Positions 19,197-28,390 of a stretch of DNA of 64,000 nt are shown piece after piece. The position numbers and the translations under genes are program-made. Source of the stretch: Dokdonella koreensis DS-123 (lineage in GTDB: Bacteria; Pseudomonadota; Gammaproteobacteria; Xanthomonadales; Rhodanobacteraceae); assembly GCF_001632775.1 (NCBI RefSeq), contig NZ_CP015249.1, positions 4,072,686 through 4,136,685 on the forward strand, read 5' to 3'. The stretch's first letter is position 1; each line of letters begins with the position of its first letter. The notes under the pieces were generated by a model, which saw only the letters and a list, made by a program, of their open reading frames with translations, did no database searches and had not been told where the DNA came from.

Positions 19197-19433
19197 ATGG
19201 CAAGCACGGCTCCAGCAAGGCGCTGCGCCCGCAACGGCTGCGGCTGCCTGATCGAGGAGGGCCAGACCTATTGCGGTCCGCACTGCGCCAACGCGGCAGC
19301 GGACACACCGCTGGCCGCGGTCGACGACCACTGCGGGTGCGGGCACGGCGGCTGCGCCTCGCACACGGCGACGACCAAGCGGATCGGCGCGCTCGCCGCG
19401 GCCGCTGCCGGGGAGACCGACCTAGCCCGTTGA
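19197..19433 (+). CDS. Second metallothionein-like Cys-rich protein (78 aa)
   Basis: 78 residues with Cys at 10, 15, 17, 26, 30, 46, 48 and 53. The arrangement C-x4-C-x-C-x8-C-x3-C ... C-x-C-x4-C is the same as in the 55-residue protein at 11761, and only the loop between Cys 5 and Cys 6 is longer (15 instead of 10 residues). QTYCGPHC and CGCGHGGC match the SmtA/BmtA pattern. The C-terminal 22 residues are Ala-rich and not Cys-bearing. GGGGA at 19186-19190 supports ATG 19197. A longer overlapping frame starting at 19175 is out of phase and is not the real gene. Confidence 0.75.
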   Translation: MASTAPARRCARNGCGCLIEEGQTYCGPHCANAAADTPLAAVDDHCGCGHGGCASHTATTKRIGALAAAAAGETDLAR

Positions 19434-19571
19434 GAGGGCGCCGCACATGGCTCGCGCGCCGGCGGATGTGCCGATCCCGGCGATCGGCTACGGCGATGAC
19501 GGCGGGCCGGCACGCGAGTGGACCGGCCGGCGGACCGAAGGCTGTCGGAGACGTCGCGTGCATCGGCATCC

Positions 19572-19600
19572 GTGCCAACGCGAGCGGCCGTTGCTACTCT
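19572..19600 (+). promoter_or_regulatory. Candidate extended -10 promoter, possibly leaderless transcript
   Basis: GTGCCA at 19572-19577 and TGCTACTCT ending at 19600 (extended -10 form) are 17 bp apart. The predicted transcript start would fall at or next to the ATG at 19607, which lacks an SD sequence. Matches are partial, so confidence is low. Confidence 0.3.
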
Positions 19601-19606
19601 GCCGCA

Positions 19607-22018
19607 ATGACACCCGGCGTCTTCCGTTTCGACGACTGCAGCCTTCACGTCGCTTCGCGCGAGCTCTATCGCGCGGGCGAACGTGTCACCGTTCCGCCAC
19701 TCGTGTTCGACTGCCTGGTCTACCTGATCCAGCACCGCGACCGCGCAGTCGGGCGCGACGAGCTGGTGGCCGCGGTCTGGGGCAGGACCAGCGTCAGCGA
19801 CGCGGCGATCGGCAAGACGATCCTGACCGTGCGCCGCGCGATCGGCGACACCGGCGAGACGCAGCGTTTGCTACGCACCGTGCCGCGCTACGGCTTTCGC
19901 TGGATCGCAGCGGTCGAGACCGACGAGGCCGTGCCCGGCGTCGGCGCGCCGGCGACCGGTGACCTGGCCCACGTGCACGCAGCCATACCCCCTGCGGAGT
20001 CGCCGTCGGCAGGCCGCCGGGATGCTGTGGGCGTCGTACTGGCGGTGGCGCTGCTGGCCGCGGCCGCGGTGGCCTGGTTCGCGGCCGGCACCTGGCAGCC
20101 TGGCGCACCGGTGGTCGCGGTGCCGGACGCGGTCGACCTGCCGGCCCATGCGGCGGCGGTGCTGCCGGCAGAGATCGCCGCGGCGCCGGAGGACGACTGG
20201 CTGCGCCTGGGCGTGATGGACTTGATCGCCACGCGCCTGCGCGATGGCGGCGTAGCGACGCTACCGAGCGACAACGTCGTGCGCCTGGTACCGACCGGTG
20301 CCGGCCGTGAAGCGGCGGTGACGGCAGTACGCCGTGTAACCGCCGAGGGTCTGTTGATCGCCCCGGCGGCACGCCGCGCCGGGCCGAACTGGATCGTGCG
20401 CGCCGAGCTGGTCGACACGGTGGGCGCATCGCAGCCGGTCGAGGTCGAGGCCGATACCGTGGTCGCCGCGGCACGCGCGGTGGCCGATCGCGTGCTGGAG
20501 CGGCTCGGAAAGCGCCTACCGGCGGCCGCCACCGGCGAGCCTTCCGAGACCGAGCTGCTGCAACGGATCGACGCGCTGCGGCTGGCGCGTCAGGCGACCG
20601 CGGCACGCGCGCTGATCGATGCCGCCACGCCAGCCGCACAGCGCAGCCTGCCGGTCCGGATGCGCCGCGCGCAGATCGACCTGGACCTCGGCAACTCCGA
20701 AGTCGCGCGCCAGCAGCTCGAAGCGCTGGCCGACGAGGTATCGGCCGAAGCCGATCCGGTCACCCAGGCGCGCATCCAGCGCAGCCTGTGCATCGCGCTC
20801 TCGCGGCTGGGCCAGTCCGAGGCCGCACTGCACGCCTGCGACCGCGCGATCACGCTGCTCGACGGCCAGAACCTGCCGAGCGACGTCGCGCGCGCGAACA
20901 ACAACCGCGGCGTGGTCCACCTGATGCGCGAGTCCTACGCGTTGGCCAGCCAGGATTTCGCGCGCGCACGGGTCGCCGCGACGCTGGCCGCCGATGCGCT
21001 GCTGGTCGCGCAGATCGACGGCAACCTGAGCAACCTGCATGCGCTGCAGGGCCGCTATGCGGAAGTGATCGCGACCCAGCAGCGCATCGGCGAGCGCTTC
21101 GAGCGCTTCGGCATGATCGACGAATATGTAACGTCGCTGATCAACATCGGCACCGCGCAGATCACCTTGCTGCGGCCACTCGACGCACTGGAGACCAGTG
21201 CACGGGTCATGGCGCAGCTGCCGCGCGTGACGCATGCCGGCACCCGCCTGCATGCCTACCTGGAACGCGCCAACGCACTGGACCTCAATGGCCGCCTCGG
21301 CGAGCTGCGGGCGACCCTGGAGCGCACGGTCGAGGAAGCCGGACGCGACGGCTATCCGGCCGAGCAGGCGATCGCGCGGACCGGGCTTGCACGCCTGGCC
21401 CTGGCCCAGGACCGGCCCGCTGTGGCACTGACGCTGGCGCGTCAGGCGCTGGCGGCCCTGCCCTCGCCCGCCTACAACCCGCACCGTGCAGCCGCTTGGC
21501 GCGCCGTGGCGCTCAGCCTGCAGGCGCTGGACCGCATCGAGGAGGCGGGCACCGAGACCCGCGCGTTCGTGGCCTGGGCGGCGACCTCCCGCGACGACTC
21601 GGTGGCGCTGTTCGCACGGCTGGCCGAGGCCGAGCAGGCGGTGGCCGAGCGGCATCCGGATGCGGCGCGCGCCGCCTATGCCGACGCGCTGGCGATGGCC
21701 GAACGCTGGAGCGTGCCGGATGTGCTGCGCGAGGTCGCCGGCGGCTACGGCCGTTTCCTGCTGGCCCAGGGCGATCTGCCGGAGGCCAGCTCGGTGATCG
21801 GCCGGGTGGCCGGCTATGCGGACGTGGACTTCGAATCGGCCGACTTACAGCGGGCGCTGTACCACGCGCTCGGCCAGGACGGGGCGGCCGCCGCGGCCTG
21901 GGCGCAGGCCCGCCGACTGGCGGGCGAACGGCCGCTGCCACCGGCACCGGAGGCGGCAGTGCAACCGGTTGCAGAAAAGTCATCCTCCGGAAACGGTTCG
22001 GACACGCCCGCGGAATGA
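19607..22018 (+). CDS. Winged-helix DNA-binding, TM-anchored TPR regulator
   Basis: An 803-residue one-component regulator. ATG 19607 begins the full winged helix (FRFDDCSLHVASRELYRAGE through RTVPRYGFRWIAA, residues 5-102). The longer frame from 19175 would add unrelated residues. The TM segment is at about 140-162. The periplasmic part opens with WLRLGVMDLIATRLRDGG and PSDNVVRL, then TPR-like repeats (NNRGVVHLMRESYALASQDF and others). The C-terminal block LYHALGQ...RRLAGERPLP is shared with the other three regulators here. The next gene, 100 bp downstream, encodes a large secreted protein with an FxxxF tail; a palindrome at 22071 lies between them. Confidence 0.9.
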   Translation: MTPGVFRFDDCSLHVASRELYRAGERVTVPPLVFDCLVYLIQHRDRAVGRDELVAAVWGRTSVSDAAIGKTILTVRRAIGDTGETQRLLRTVPRYGFRWIAAVETDEAVPGVGAPATGDLAHVHAAIPPAESPSAGRRDAVGVVLAVALLAAAAVAWFAAGTWQPGAPVVAVPDAVDLPAHAAAVLPAEIAAAPEDDWLRLGVMDLIATRLRDGGVATLPSDNVVRLVPTGAGREAAVTAVRRVTAEGLLIAPAARRAGPNWIVRAELVDTVGASQPVEVEADTVVAAARAVADRVLERLGKRLPAAATGEPSETELLQRIDALRLARQATAARALIDAATPAAQRSLPVRMRRAQIDLDLGNSEVARQQLEALADEVSAEADPVTQARIQRSLCIALSRLGQSEAALHACDRAITLLDGQNLPSDVARANNNRGVVHLMRESYALASQDFARARVAATLAADALLVAQIDGNLSNLHALQGRYAEVIATQQRIGERFERFGMIDEYVTSLINIGTAQITLLRPLDALETSARVMAQLPRVTHAGTRLHAYLERANALDLNGRLGELRATLERTVEEAGRDGYPAEQAIARTGLARLALAQDRPAVALTLARQALAALPSPAYNPHRAAAWRAVALSLQALDRIEEAGTETRAFVAWAATSRDDSVALFARLAEAEQAVAERHPDAARAAYADALAMAERWSVPDVLREVAGGYGRFLLAQGDLPEASSVIGRVAGYADVDFESADLQRALYHALGQDGAAAAAWAQARRLAGERPLPPAPEAAVQPVAEKSSSGNGSDTPAE

Positions 22019-22070
22019 GCGAAGGGGCGCGGTCATGGCGCTCGGGCCGGCCAGGACTACGCTCCTCGAC

Positions 22071-22089
22071 GGTTCGGACGACCCGAACC
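22071..22089. promoter_or_regulatory. 7-bp perfect palindrome upstream of the secreted protein gene
   Basis: GGTTCGG (22071-22077), 5-bp spacer, CCGAACC (22083-22089). It sits 30 bp before ATG 22119, a position expected for an operator. Which factor would bind is unknown; PhoB-type winged helices usually prefer direct repeats, so this need not be the target of the adjacent regulator. Confidence 0.4.
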
Positions 22090-22118
22090 CGACCGCCACC
22101 TTCCGACCCGGACCTTCC

Positions 22119-25040
22119 ATGCTCACGCGCACCAGCCCGACCACCTTCGCTATCGCTGCGGCCCTGTCCGCGGCCTTCGCCCCTCCTGCCGGCGCGGTCC
22201 CGCCGCCGGCGACCTCATCCCCGGCTGCACCGCGCGAAGCGGCCAGCGGCATGGTGTTGTACCGGCAGCAAGCCGACTTCTACAGCGGCGGGCTGACCGC
22301 GCAGACCGCCACCGATGGCAACCCGACGAAGGCCGCCGACGACTTCACGGTGACCGACGCGGACGGCTGGACCGTCAGCGCGTTCAACTTCGCGATCGCG
22401 ATCGCCAACCCACCGCCGGTGACGGCAGGCATCACCTACAACCTGACCGTCCACGCCGACGCGGCCGGCCTGCCGAACGCCGCCGCGCCGGCGCTGTGCG
22501 CGGCGACCGCCGTGGCCGGCATCCTAGACAACGACGATACGATGCTGAGCGTCCCGCTGCCGCAGGCCTGCCTGCTGCCCAAGGGCACCTACTGGGTCGC
22601 GCTGCAGGCCAACATCGACGGAGACGGCTCGCAGCCGCTCGCGACGGCGCTGTACTGGAACGGCTACCTGCCGTCGCCGACGCCCGGTGCGACCGCCGCC
22701 TGGCAAAGCCCGGCGGCCGGCTGCGCGACCTGGCAACCGGCGACCAGCTGCAACACCGCCACCAGCGCGCTCGGCTTCGACGTCGTCGGCTATCCCGGCG
22801 GGGGCGATGGCACTGCGCTCACCCTCACGTTGACGATGGCGCTCGACAATGGCGACCCGACGCAGTGCGGCACAGCGACCCGGCTCACCGTCAGCGCCGG
22901 CGACAAGGTCAACTTCTGCTACACGATGACCAACCGTACCGGCATCGCGCTCGACTACCAGACGCTCGGCGACACCCAGGGCGGACTGCTGTTCTCGCTG
23001 CGCCAGCAGGCTCTCGGCGACGGCCAGAGCCTGCGCTACAACCGCCTCGTCACCACCGAGATCGCCGACAGCGGCGTGATACAGGCCACGCTGACCGGCC
23101 AGGACCGCCTGCCCGGCTACGACTACACCAGCAGTGGCAGCTCGCGTTTCGTCGACATCACCGGCGTCGGCACGCGGATGGAGCTGGGCAACGACAATAC
23201 ACTCGGCGTCGACATGCCGTTCTCGTTCAACTTCTACGGCACTACCACCAACCAGCTCGGCATCGCCACCAACGGCGGCCTGTACGTCGGCATGGTGCGG
23301 CCGCTGTGGGGCGACAACGGCCCGCTGCCCAACGGCGGGCTCGGCGGCCCGGCGATGCTGCCGCTGTGGGACGACTTCGATTCGGCGCCGGGCGGGATCT
23401 ACTACGCCACGCTCGGCACCGCGCCGAACCGCCGCTTCGTCGTGCAATGGGACGACCTGGTCCACTATGACGGCGCATCCAACACGGATGGCGCGACATT
23501 TCAGGTCATCATCGACGAGGCCACCGGCACGTTCTCCTACGAGTATGCCGACGTCCAGTACAGCGCGATCGGGGCCAGCCCGGACCCCGCCAGCTGCAAC
23601 GGCGGCGCCTGCGCGACGATCGGCGTGCAGCGCGACGCGGCGTTCTCGACCCAGGTCGGCTCGGGCAACGTCGTGGTCGGAGACGGCACCTCCATCGCCT
23701 GGTTCCCGGGCGTCATCGACAACGCGTTCACGACCTCGGCCGCGGTCACGCTCGACGTCGGCGCACCGGTGGTCTCGGTCGCGCCGGGCGCGCTGATCGG
23801 ATCGGCGCAAGCGGGCGCGACGACGCAGGTGCCGCTGACGCTCGGCAACACCGGCAGCCGGGCCCTGACCTGGTCGATCGACACGGCGGCTGCCGACCGC
23901 GACGATCCGCGCGCCCATTTCCCGGCAATGCCGTACCACGCGACACCGGCCTCGGTCGCGACGCTGCGTGAGCTGGCCGATGCGCAGGTGGCGACCGACG
24001 GCACGCCAGTGTCTGCGCCATTCCTGCCGCGCGACACCGGCCCGCTCACCGACGCCAACGTGCCGGCCTATGCCATCGGCGGCGTCGGTCCCGGCGGCGG
24101 TGCGCACCCGGATCATCTGGAGTACTTCCCGCTCGACGCGGCCTATCCGTCGGTGCTCGGCTCGATCGCGGCGTACCCGATCGACACCTACACCGGCGGC
24201 GCGTTCGCGCACAACGACTTCTCCAAGCAATACGTGATCGGTCGTGGCGGCGGCTTCTTCACGGTCGACACGGCCAACGGCCAGATGACCTATGTCGGCT
24301 TCGCTCCGACGGCGCCAAACGTCTGGCTGACCGACCTGGCCTGGGATCCCGCCACGCAGACGATGTACGTCACCGGCTGGGACGTCGCCAGCACCAGCGT
24401 CAGCTACCTCTACACGATCGATCTGGCCAGTGCCGCGCTGACGCAGGTCGCGCGGATCGACGGCACGTTCGTGACCAGCGCCACGTTCGATGCGACCGGC
24501 CATCTCTACGGCCTGGACGCGCGCGGCGCCCAGTTGATCGCGATCGACAAGCGCAACGGCCAGTGGCAGGGCATCGGCGCAATCGGCTTCACGCTCTCCA
24601 ACATCGGCAGCATCGACTTCGATCCGCGCACCGGCGTGCTCTGGTACGCCGGCCATCCCTACGTGGCACCGGGCTTCCCTGCCCGGCCGGCGATCTACAC
24701 GATCGACCCGGCGAACGGCCGCGCCAGCGAAGTGGGCCCGACCCGCCTTGCAGTCGACCTGGTCGCGTTCTCGCTGGCGATCCCGTACGCCGGCTGCACG
24801 GCGCCGGACGAGGTTCCGTGGCTGCGCGTCACCCCGGCCAGCGGCGTGATCGACGCAGGCCGGTATGCCGGCCTCACGGCGACGCTCGACGCGACCCACC
24901 TAGCGGCCGGCCGCTACGAGGCGACGGTATGCGTGCGCAGCAACGACCTGACGCGCCGGATCGTCGCGGTGCCGGTGCGCTTCACGGTCGGCGGCGGCCA
25001 AGGCGACGGGTTGTTCGACGACGGCTTCGAGACCCCCTAG
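22119..25040 (+). CDS. Large secreted multi-domain beta protein with FxxxF tail
   Basis: A 973-residue exported protein. ATG 22119 begins a signal peptide ending AGAVPP; an alternative ATG at 22035 would precede it. Residues about 45-230 form a jelly-roll-like region. Residues about 345-490 (MPFSFNFYGTTTNQLGIATN, LPLWDDFDSAPGGIYY, RFVVQWDDLVHYD) resemble a NIDO-like extracellular domain. About 545-590 is an Ig-like segment (TTQVPLTLGNTGSRALTWSI). About 640-880 is propeller-like (GGGFFTVDTANGQMTYVGFA). About 905-960 is a BACON/Ig-like segment (WLRVTPASGVIDAGRY). It ends GLFDDGFETP. No catalytic residues identified. It is the downstream partner of the 19607 regulator. Confidence 0.8.
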   Translation: MLTRTSPTTFAIAAALSAAFAPPAGAVPPPATSSPAAPREAASGMVLYRQQADFYSGGLTAQTATDGNPTKAADDFTVTDADGWTVSAFNFAIAIANPPPVTAGITYNLTVHADAAGLPNAAAPALCAATAVAGILDNDDTMLSVPLPQACLLPKGTYWVALQANIDGDGSQPLATALYWNGYLPSPTPGATAAWQSPAAGCATWQPATSCNTATSALGFDVVGYPGGGDGTALTLTLTMALDNGDPTQCGTATRLTVSAGDKVNFCYTMTNRTGIALDYQTLGDTQGGLLFSLRQQALGDGQSLRYNRLVTTEIADSGVIQATLTGQDRLPGYDYTSSGSSRFVDITGVGTRMELGNDNTLGVDMPFSFNFYGTTTNQLGIATNGGLYVGMVRPLWGDNGPLPNGGLGGPAMLPLWDDFDSAPGGIYYATLGTAPNRRFVVQWDDLVHYDGASNTDGATFQVIIDEATGTFSYEYADVQYSAIGASPDPASCNGGACATIGVQRDAAFSTQVGSGNVVVGDGTSIAWFPGVIDNAFTTSAAVTLDVGAPVVSVAPGALIGSAQAGATTQVPLTLGNTGSRALTWSIDTAAADRDDPRAHFPAMPYHATPASVATLRELADAQVATDGTPVSAPFLPRDTGPLTDANVPAYAIGGVGPGGGAHPDHLEYFPLDAAYPSVLGSIAAYPIDTYTGGAFAHNDFSKQYVIGRGGGFFTVDTANGQMTYVGFAPTAPNVWLTDLAWDPATQTMYVTGWDVASTSVSYLYTIDLASAALTQVARIDGTFVTSATFDATGHLYGLDARGAQLIAIDKRNGQWQGIGAIGFTLSNIGSIDFDPRTGVLWYAGHPYVAPGFPARPAIYTIDPANGRASEVGPTRLAVDLVAFSLAIPYAGCTAPDEVPWLRVTPASGVIDAGRYAGLTATLDATHLAAGRYEATVCVRSNDLTRRIVAVPVRFTVGGGQGDGLFDDGFETP

Positions 25041-25047
25041 TGGGCCG

Positions 25048-25078
25048 GCGACACCGGCACGCACCGTGCCGGTGTCGC
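25048..25078 (+). terminator. 14-bp perfect hairpin after the secreted protein gene
   Basis: Bases 25048-25061 and 25065-25078 form a perfect 14-bp stem with a 3-nt loop, starting 8 bp after the stop at 25040. No T-run follows. Its position suggests a role in 3' end formation or mRNA protection. Confidence 0.6.
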
Positions 25079-25171
25079 GACGGACGACGGCCGCGGGCAG
25101 ATGTCCGCCGGACCGCCGTATCGGCATACTCGGTGCTAGCCGCCGCCAGCGGCTGTTGCACTGGAGCCCCC

Positions 25172-25558
25172 ATGCCCCTCGCCCGTATCGACCTGCGCGC
25201 CGGCAAGAGCGCGGACTATCTGCAAGGCATCAGCGACGTCATCTACGACGCGATGACGCAGACCCTCAACGTCCCCAAGGACGACCGCTTCCAGGTGTTC
25301 GCCGAGCACACCGGCGCTACGCTGGTGGTGGACGCCACCTACCTAGGCATCGCGCGCAGCGCCGACTGCATCGTCATCCAGGTCACGCTCAACCAGGGCC
25401 GCAGCATCGCGCTCAAGAAGGCGTTCTACCGCGCCGTCGCCGAGGGCCTGCACGCGCACCTGGGCGTGCGCCGCGAGGACGTGCTGATCAGTCTGGTCGA
25501 GGTGCCGAAGGAAAACTGGTCGTTCGGCAACGGCGAGGCGCAGTACGCCGACCCGTGA
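25172..25558 (+). CDS. Tautomerase family protein
   Basis: A 128-residue member of the tautomerase superfamily. After removal of Met the N-terminal residue is Pro (MPLARIDL), the catalytic base in this family. DCIVIQVTLNQGRSIALKKA and EDVLISLVEVPKENWSFGNG match the Tautomerase_2 pattern; the Glu-Asn-Trp-Ser-Phe-Gly end is typical. The substrate is probably a small keto/enol acid, but unknown. GGAG at 25163 precedes the ATG at a usable distance. It is separated by the 25048 hairpin from the previous gene and looks monocistronic. Confidence 0.9.
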   Translation: MPLARIDLRAGKSADYLQGISDVIYDAMTQTLNVPKDDRFQVFAEHTGATLVVDATYLGIARSADCIVIQVTLNQGRSIALKKAFYRAVAEGLHAHLGVRREDVLISLVEVPKENWSFGNGEAQYADP

Positions 25559-25725
25559 CCTCGTTCCTGCCGGGCGCAAGGGACGTGCGGTCCGTCCGCT
25601 GTCGGCGCACGGCAGTGTGGCTGTCGCCCGCGCCGGCCCAGCTGGGACAGCACATTGCACCGGTGCCGTCTCTGACATCACTCGCCATTCATCGGGCGAG
25701 CGGGTGACGCCAGCGGTAGGCAATG

Positions 25726-26064
25726 TCAGGGCGCATTGCGCGCGGCGAAGGCCGCATCGCACGAATCGTGGAATCGGTGCTGTTCGTTGAATGTGAGCTC
25801 GAACGCCTGCGGCGTGGGCTCGGCGACGACGACATATCCGCTGTATGCCACCCGCTCGAAGGTCGGGACCAGCTTGGACAGGTCGAGCATGCCGAGATAG
25901 TCCAGCGCGCGGCGATCGGCCGCTTTGTCACCGGAGCTGACCTCGACGCGGCGCTTGGCGATCCGGCCGCTGGCGCGGACCGTGGCGGCGATACAGGTAA
26001 GTCGCGGCGGCGCAGCTTCAGGAGTGGCGGCAAGCACCGTGGCAAACAGGAGAGAGATCAGCAC
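25726..26064 (-). CDS. Small exported TonB C-terminal-like protein
   Basis: A 112-residue exported protein with a short signal peptide (LISLLFATVLAA). Start GTG 26064 has AAAGGA about 7 bases upstream. The mature part, ATVRASGRIAKRRVEVSSGD followed by ADRRALDYLGMLDLSKLVPT, is similar in pattern to the beta-alpha-beta TonB C-terminal domain, but no TonB membrane anchor or Pro-rich spacer is present. Two Cys could form a disulfide. It is probably a periplasmic protein of unknown role; the TonB resemblance is modest. Confidence 0.6.
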   Translation of the reverse strand: MLISLLFATVLAATPEAAPPRLTCIAATVRASGRIAKRRVEVSSGDKAADRRALDYLGMLDLSKLVPTFERVAYSGYVVVAEPTPQAFELTFNEQHRFHDSCDAAFAARNAP

Positions 26065-26216
26065 GGCAGATCCTTTCGTGTGCGCTATGACGGCCAGAGT
26101 GTATCAATCGATCCGGCCCGGGTTATAACGATGCGCCGCGCGCCATCCGGCACGCCCGCATCGTGACCGGCATCTGCACACGCGACCGTGCGATGCACCG
26201 GTCGCTATGCGGCCAG

Positions 26217-28295
26217 TCAGGGTTGGCGCAGGCCGGGCGCTTCCAGGCGCGCGCTGCGATCGAGATAGCGGCGCAGCTCGGCGTCGGGCGGCGCGGGTTC
26301 CTCCCCACCGAGGTGCTGCGCCAGCATCCGCTCGGCCAGGTACAGCCACGCCTCGCGCGAGACCGGGTCTTCCAGCGCGTGGCCGGCCTCCGGATCGACG
26401 TAGAGGCTGATGTCCTTGCCGAGCTGCTTGAGCTGCGCGGCGTATTCCACGACACCGCGCACCGCCACGCGGCGGTCCTCGCCGCCGGCGAACAGCAGCA
26501 GCGGCCGGTCCATGCGCGCGGCGTTGGCCAGTGGTGAGGCGGCCGAGAGCCGCTGCAGCGTGGCCGGATCGGCCAGGTCCAGGTCGACGAGGCGCATCCA
26601 GGCCTCGAAGCCGATGCTGCGCGACAGCGCCAGCGCCTCGCGGCTGCGCGCGACCCAGCGCAGGTTCCAGCCGAAGTCCGGGGGCGGCACCCCGGCGATG
26701 CCGACCTTGAACAGGTCCGGCGATCCGGTGACGCCGAGCAGGGCCGCATAGCCGCCGAACGAGGCACCGGCGATGCCGACGCGGGCGGGATCGCCGATGC
26801 CGCGCGCCAGCAGCGCCCGCGTGCCCTCGACGATGTCCTGCTGGACGCGGCCGTCACCGAAATCGCCGCGGGCGGCGAACAGGTAGGCACGGCCGTAGCC
26901 GGTGGAACCGCGGAAGTTCGGCTCGAACACCGCATAGCCGCGGTTGGCCAGGAACTGCACGAAGCCGCTGTAGTCGGGCCGCGTGTGGCTCCACGGTCCG
27001 CCGTGCGGATGGACGACCAGCGGCACGCGCGCCGGATCGGTCCCCGGCGGCAGCGTCAGGAAGCCGTGCAGGCGCAGGCCGTCGGAAGCGGACCAGGCGA
27101 CCGGGATCTTCGGTGCCAGCGCCGCTTCGGGCAACCAGCCGTCCGGCGCCGGAACGCCGCTGCGGACCGGGCGCGGCGCTTCGTCGAGGATGCGCCGCAG
27201 CGCGCCGGTCGCCGGGTCGTAGAGGTGCCAGCGCGTTTCCTGCAGCGTGCTGGCGCGCTCGCCGACCAGCCACCGTGCCTGGCCGACCGTGATCGCCAGA
27301 TCGCGCCCCGGCAGCTGGCGATCGAGTGCCGCGACGTGGCGGGCAGCCTCGGCGGTCACGCCGTAGCCGGCCGGCTCGCCGCCGCGGTAGTGGGCGACCA
27401 GCGGCCGACCGTCGACCGGGTCGGTCGCGACCGTGTCGATGTCGGCCTCGTTGCGCGGATCGGCGTGCACGCGCTGGTGCGTGCCGTCGGGGGCGAGCCG
27501 GACCAGCCCGGCCCGGTCGGCCGCCAGGTCGCTGGTCATCCACAAGGCACCGTCGGCAGCGACGCGTGGCAACAGGCTGCACCGGTGCAGTCGTTCGCAG
27601 CGGACGACCGGCGCGAGCCCGTGCGCGTCCGCGCGCAGGATCGCCAGGTGCTCGTCCTCGACGCGCTGCAGGTAGGCGAGCGATCCGTCGGCGGCGAAGG
27701 CGGCATCGGTGAGGCGCCGCGCGTCCTCGTGCAGCACGGTGCGCGCGCCGTGCAGGTCCACGCGCAGCAGGCGCCAGCGGCGCGCGGCGTCCGGTGTCGC
27801 GCGACCGTGTTCGAGCACGATCGCGGCGGCGGGCCGGGCCGGGTCGACGGCCAGCAGCTCTCGCTCGTCGGCGCCGCCGAGCGGCGTCACCAGTCCGCCG
27901 CCGGGCTGGCCGTCGACGCCGAGCGCGAACAGCGCGCGGTCCGACACGAGCAGCAGCCAACGGCCATCGCGCGTCCACAGGAGCCGGCCGGCCTCGGTGG
28001 CCGGCAGCAGGCGCCGCGGAGCATCGCCGGCGGTGGGCATCACCCAGGCGCTGCGTGTGCGGCCGTCGTCGAGCAGCCAGGCGACGTGCCGCCCATCGGG
28101 CGCCAGCGCAACGCTGCGCAGGGGTGAGCGCAGCAGGAAGTCCGTGCGCGGCCGCGGTGGCGCCGCTGCACGATGGCGCTCGGCCGCGATCGCGGCGTGT
28201 TCGGCAACGGCGGCGTCGACGGGCGTGCCGGCGGCCAAGCCGGGGATGGCAGCCGCGCAGAACAGCGCGGCGGACAGGAATGGACGGTACGGCAT
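26217..28295 (-). CDS. S9-family (prolyl oligopeptidase-like) serine peptidase, exported
   Basis: A 692-residue secreted or periplasmic peptidase. ATG 28295 has a strong SD (GGAGG, 6-base spacer) and opens a signal peptide ending PGLAAG. Residues about 50-420 are an irregular beta-propeller (SVALAPDGRHVAWLLDDGRT, RLLWTRDGRWLLLVS). The alpha/beta-hydrolase domain follows, with triad Ser 512 (GIAGASFGG), Asp 607 (GGEDRRVAV) and His 639 (EAGHALED). The family cleaves short peptides, often after Pro or Ala or from dipeptides. It is the last gene of the GntR/ABC cluster, 95 bp behind the permease, so the peptidase may be co-regulated with the transporter. Confidence 0.92.
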   Translation of the reverse strand: MPYRPFLSAALFCAAAIPGLAAGTPVDAAVAEHAAIAAERHRAAAPPRPRTDFLLRSPLRSVALAPDGRHVAWLLDDGRTRSAWVMPTAGDAPRRLLPATEAGRLLWTRDGRWLLLVSDRALFALGVDGQPGGGLVTPLGGADERELLAVDPARPAAAIVLEHGRATPDAARRWRLLRVDLHGARTVLHEDARRLTDAAFAADGSLAYLQRVEDEHLAILRADAHGLAPVVRCERLHRCSLLPRVAADGALWMTSDLAADRAGLVRLAPDGTHQRVHADPRNEADIDTVATDPVDGRPLVAHYRGGEPAGYGVTAEAARHVAALDRQLPGRDLAITVGQARWLVGERASTLQETRWHLYDPATGALRRILDEAPRPVRSGVPAPDGWLPEAALAPKIPVAWSASDGLRLHGFLTLPPGTDPARVPLVVHPHGGPWSHTRPDYSGFVQFLANRGYAVFEPNFRGSTGYGRAYLFAARGDFGDGRVQQDIVEGTRALLARGIGDPARVGIAGASFGGYAALLGVTGSPDLFKVGIAGVPPPDFGWNLRWVARSREALALSRSIGFEAWMRLVDLDLADPATLQRLSAASPLANAARMDRPLLLFAGGEDRRVAVRGVVEYAAQLKQLGKDISLYVDPEAGHALEDPVSREAWLYLAERMLAQHLGGEEPAPPDAELRRYLDRSARLEAPGLRQP

Positions 28296-28390
28296 GGCGG
28301 ACCTCCAGCGAGTGCAGGCGGAGCTCGGGCGCGAGCGGGCATCGGGACGCGCCGCGGCGGCGGGTCCCGATGGAACGGTGCGGAGCGCGG

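Noticed and set aside
19175-19606. Extended N-terminus for the second regulator
   Set aside because: The extension overlaps the metallothionein-like gene out of phase; the winged helix begins properly at ATG 19607.
22524-24899. A 791-codon minus-strand frame opposite the secreted protein
   Set aside because: Composition-driven shadow; the plus-strand frame has a signal peptide, structured domains and the tail.
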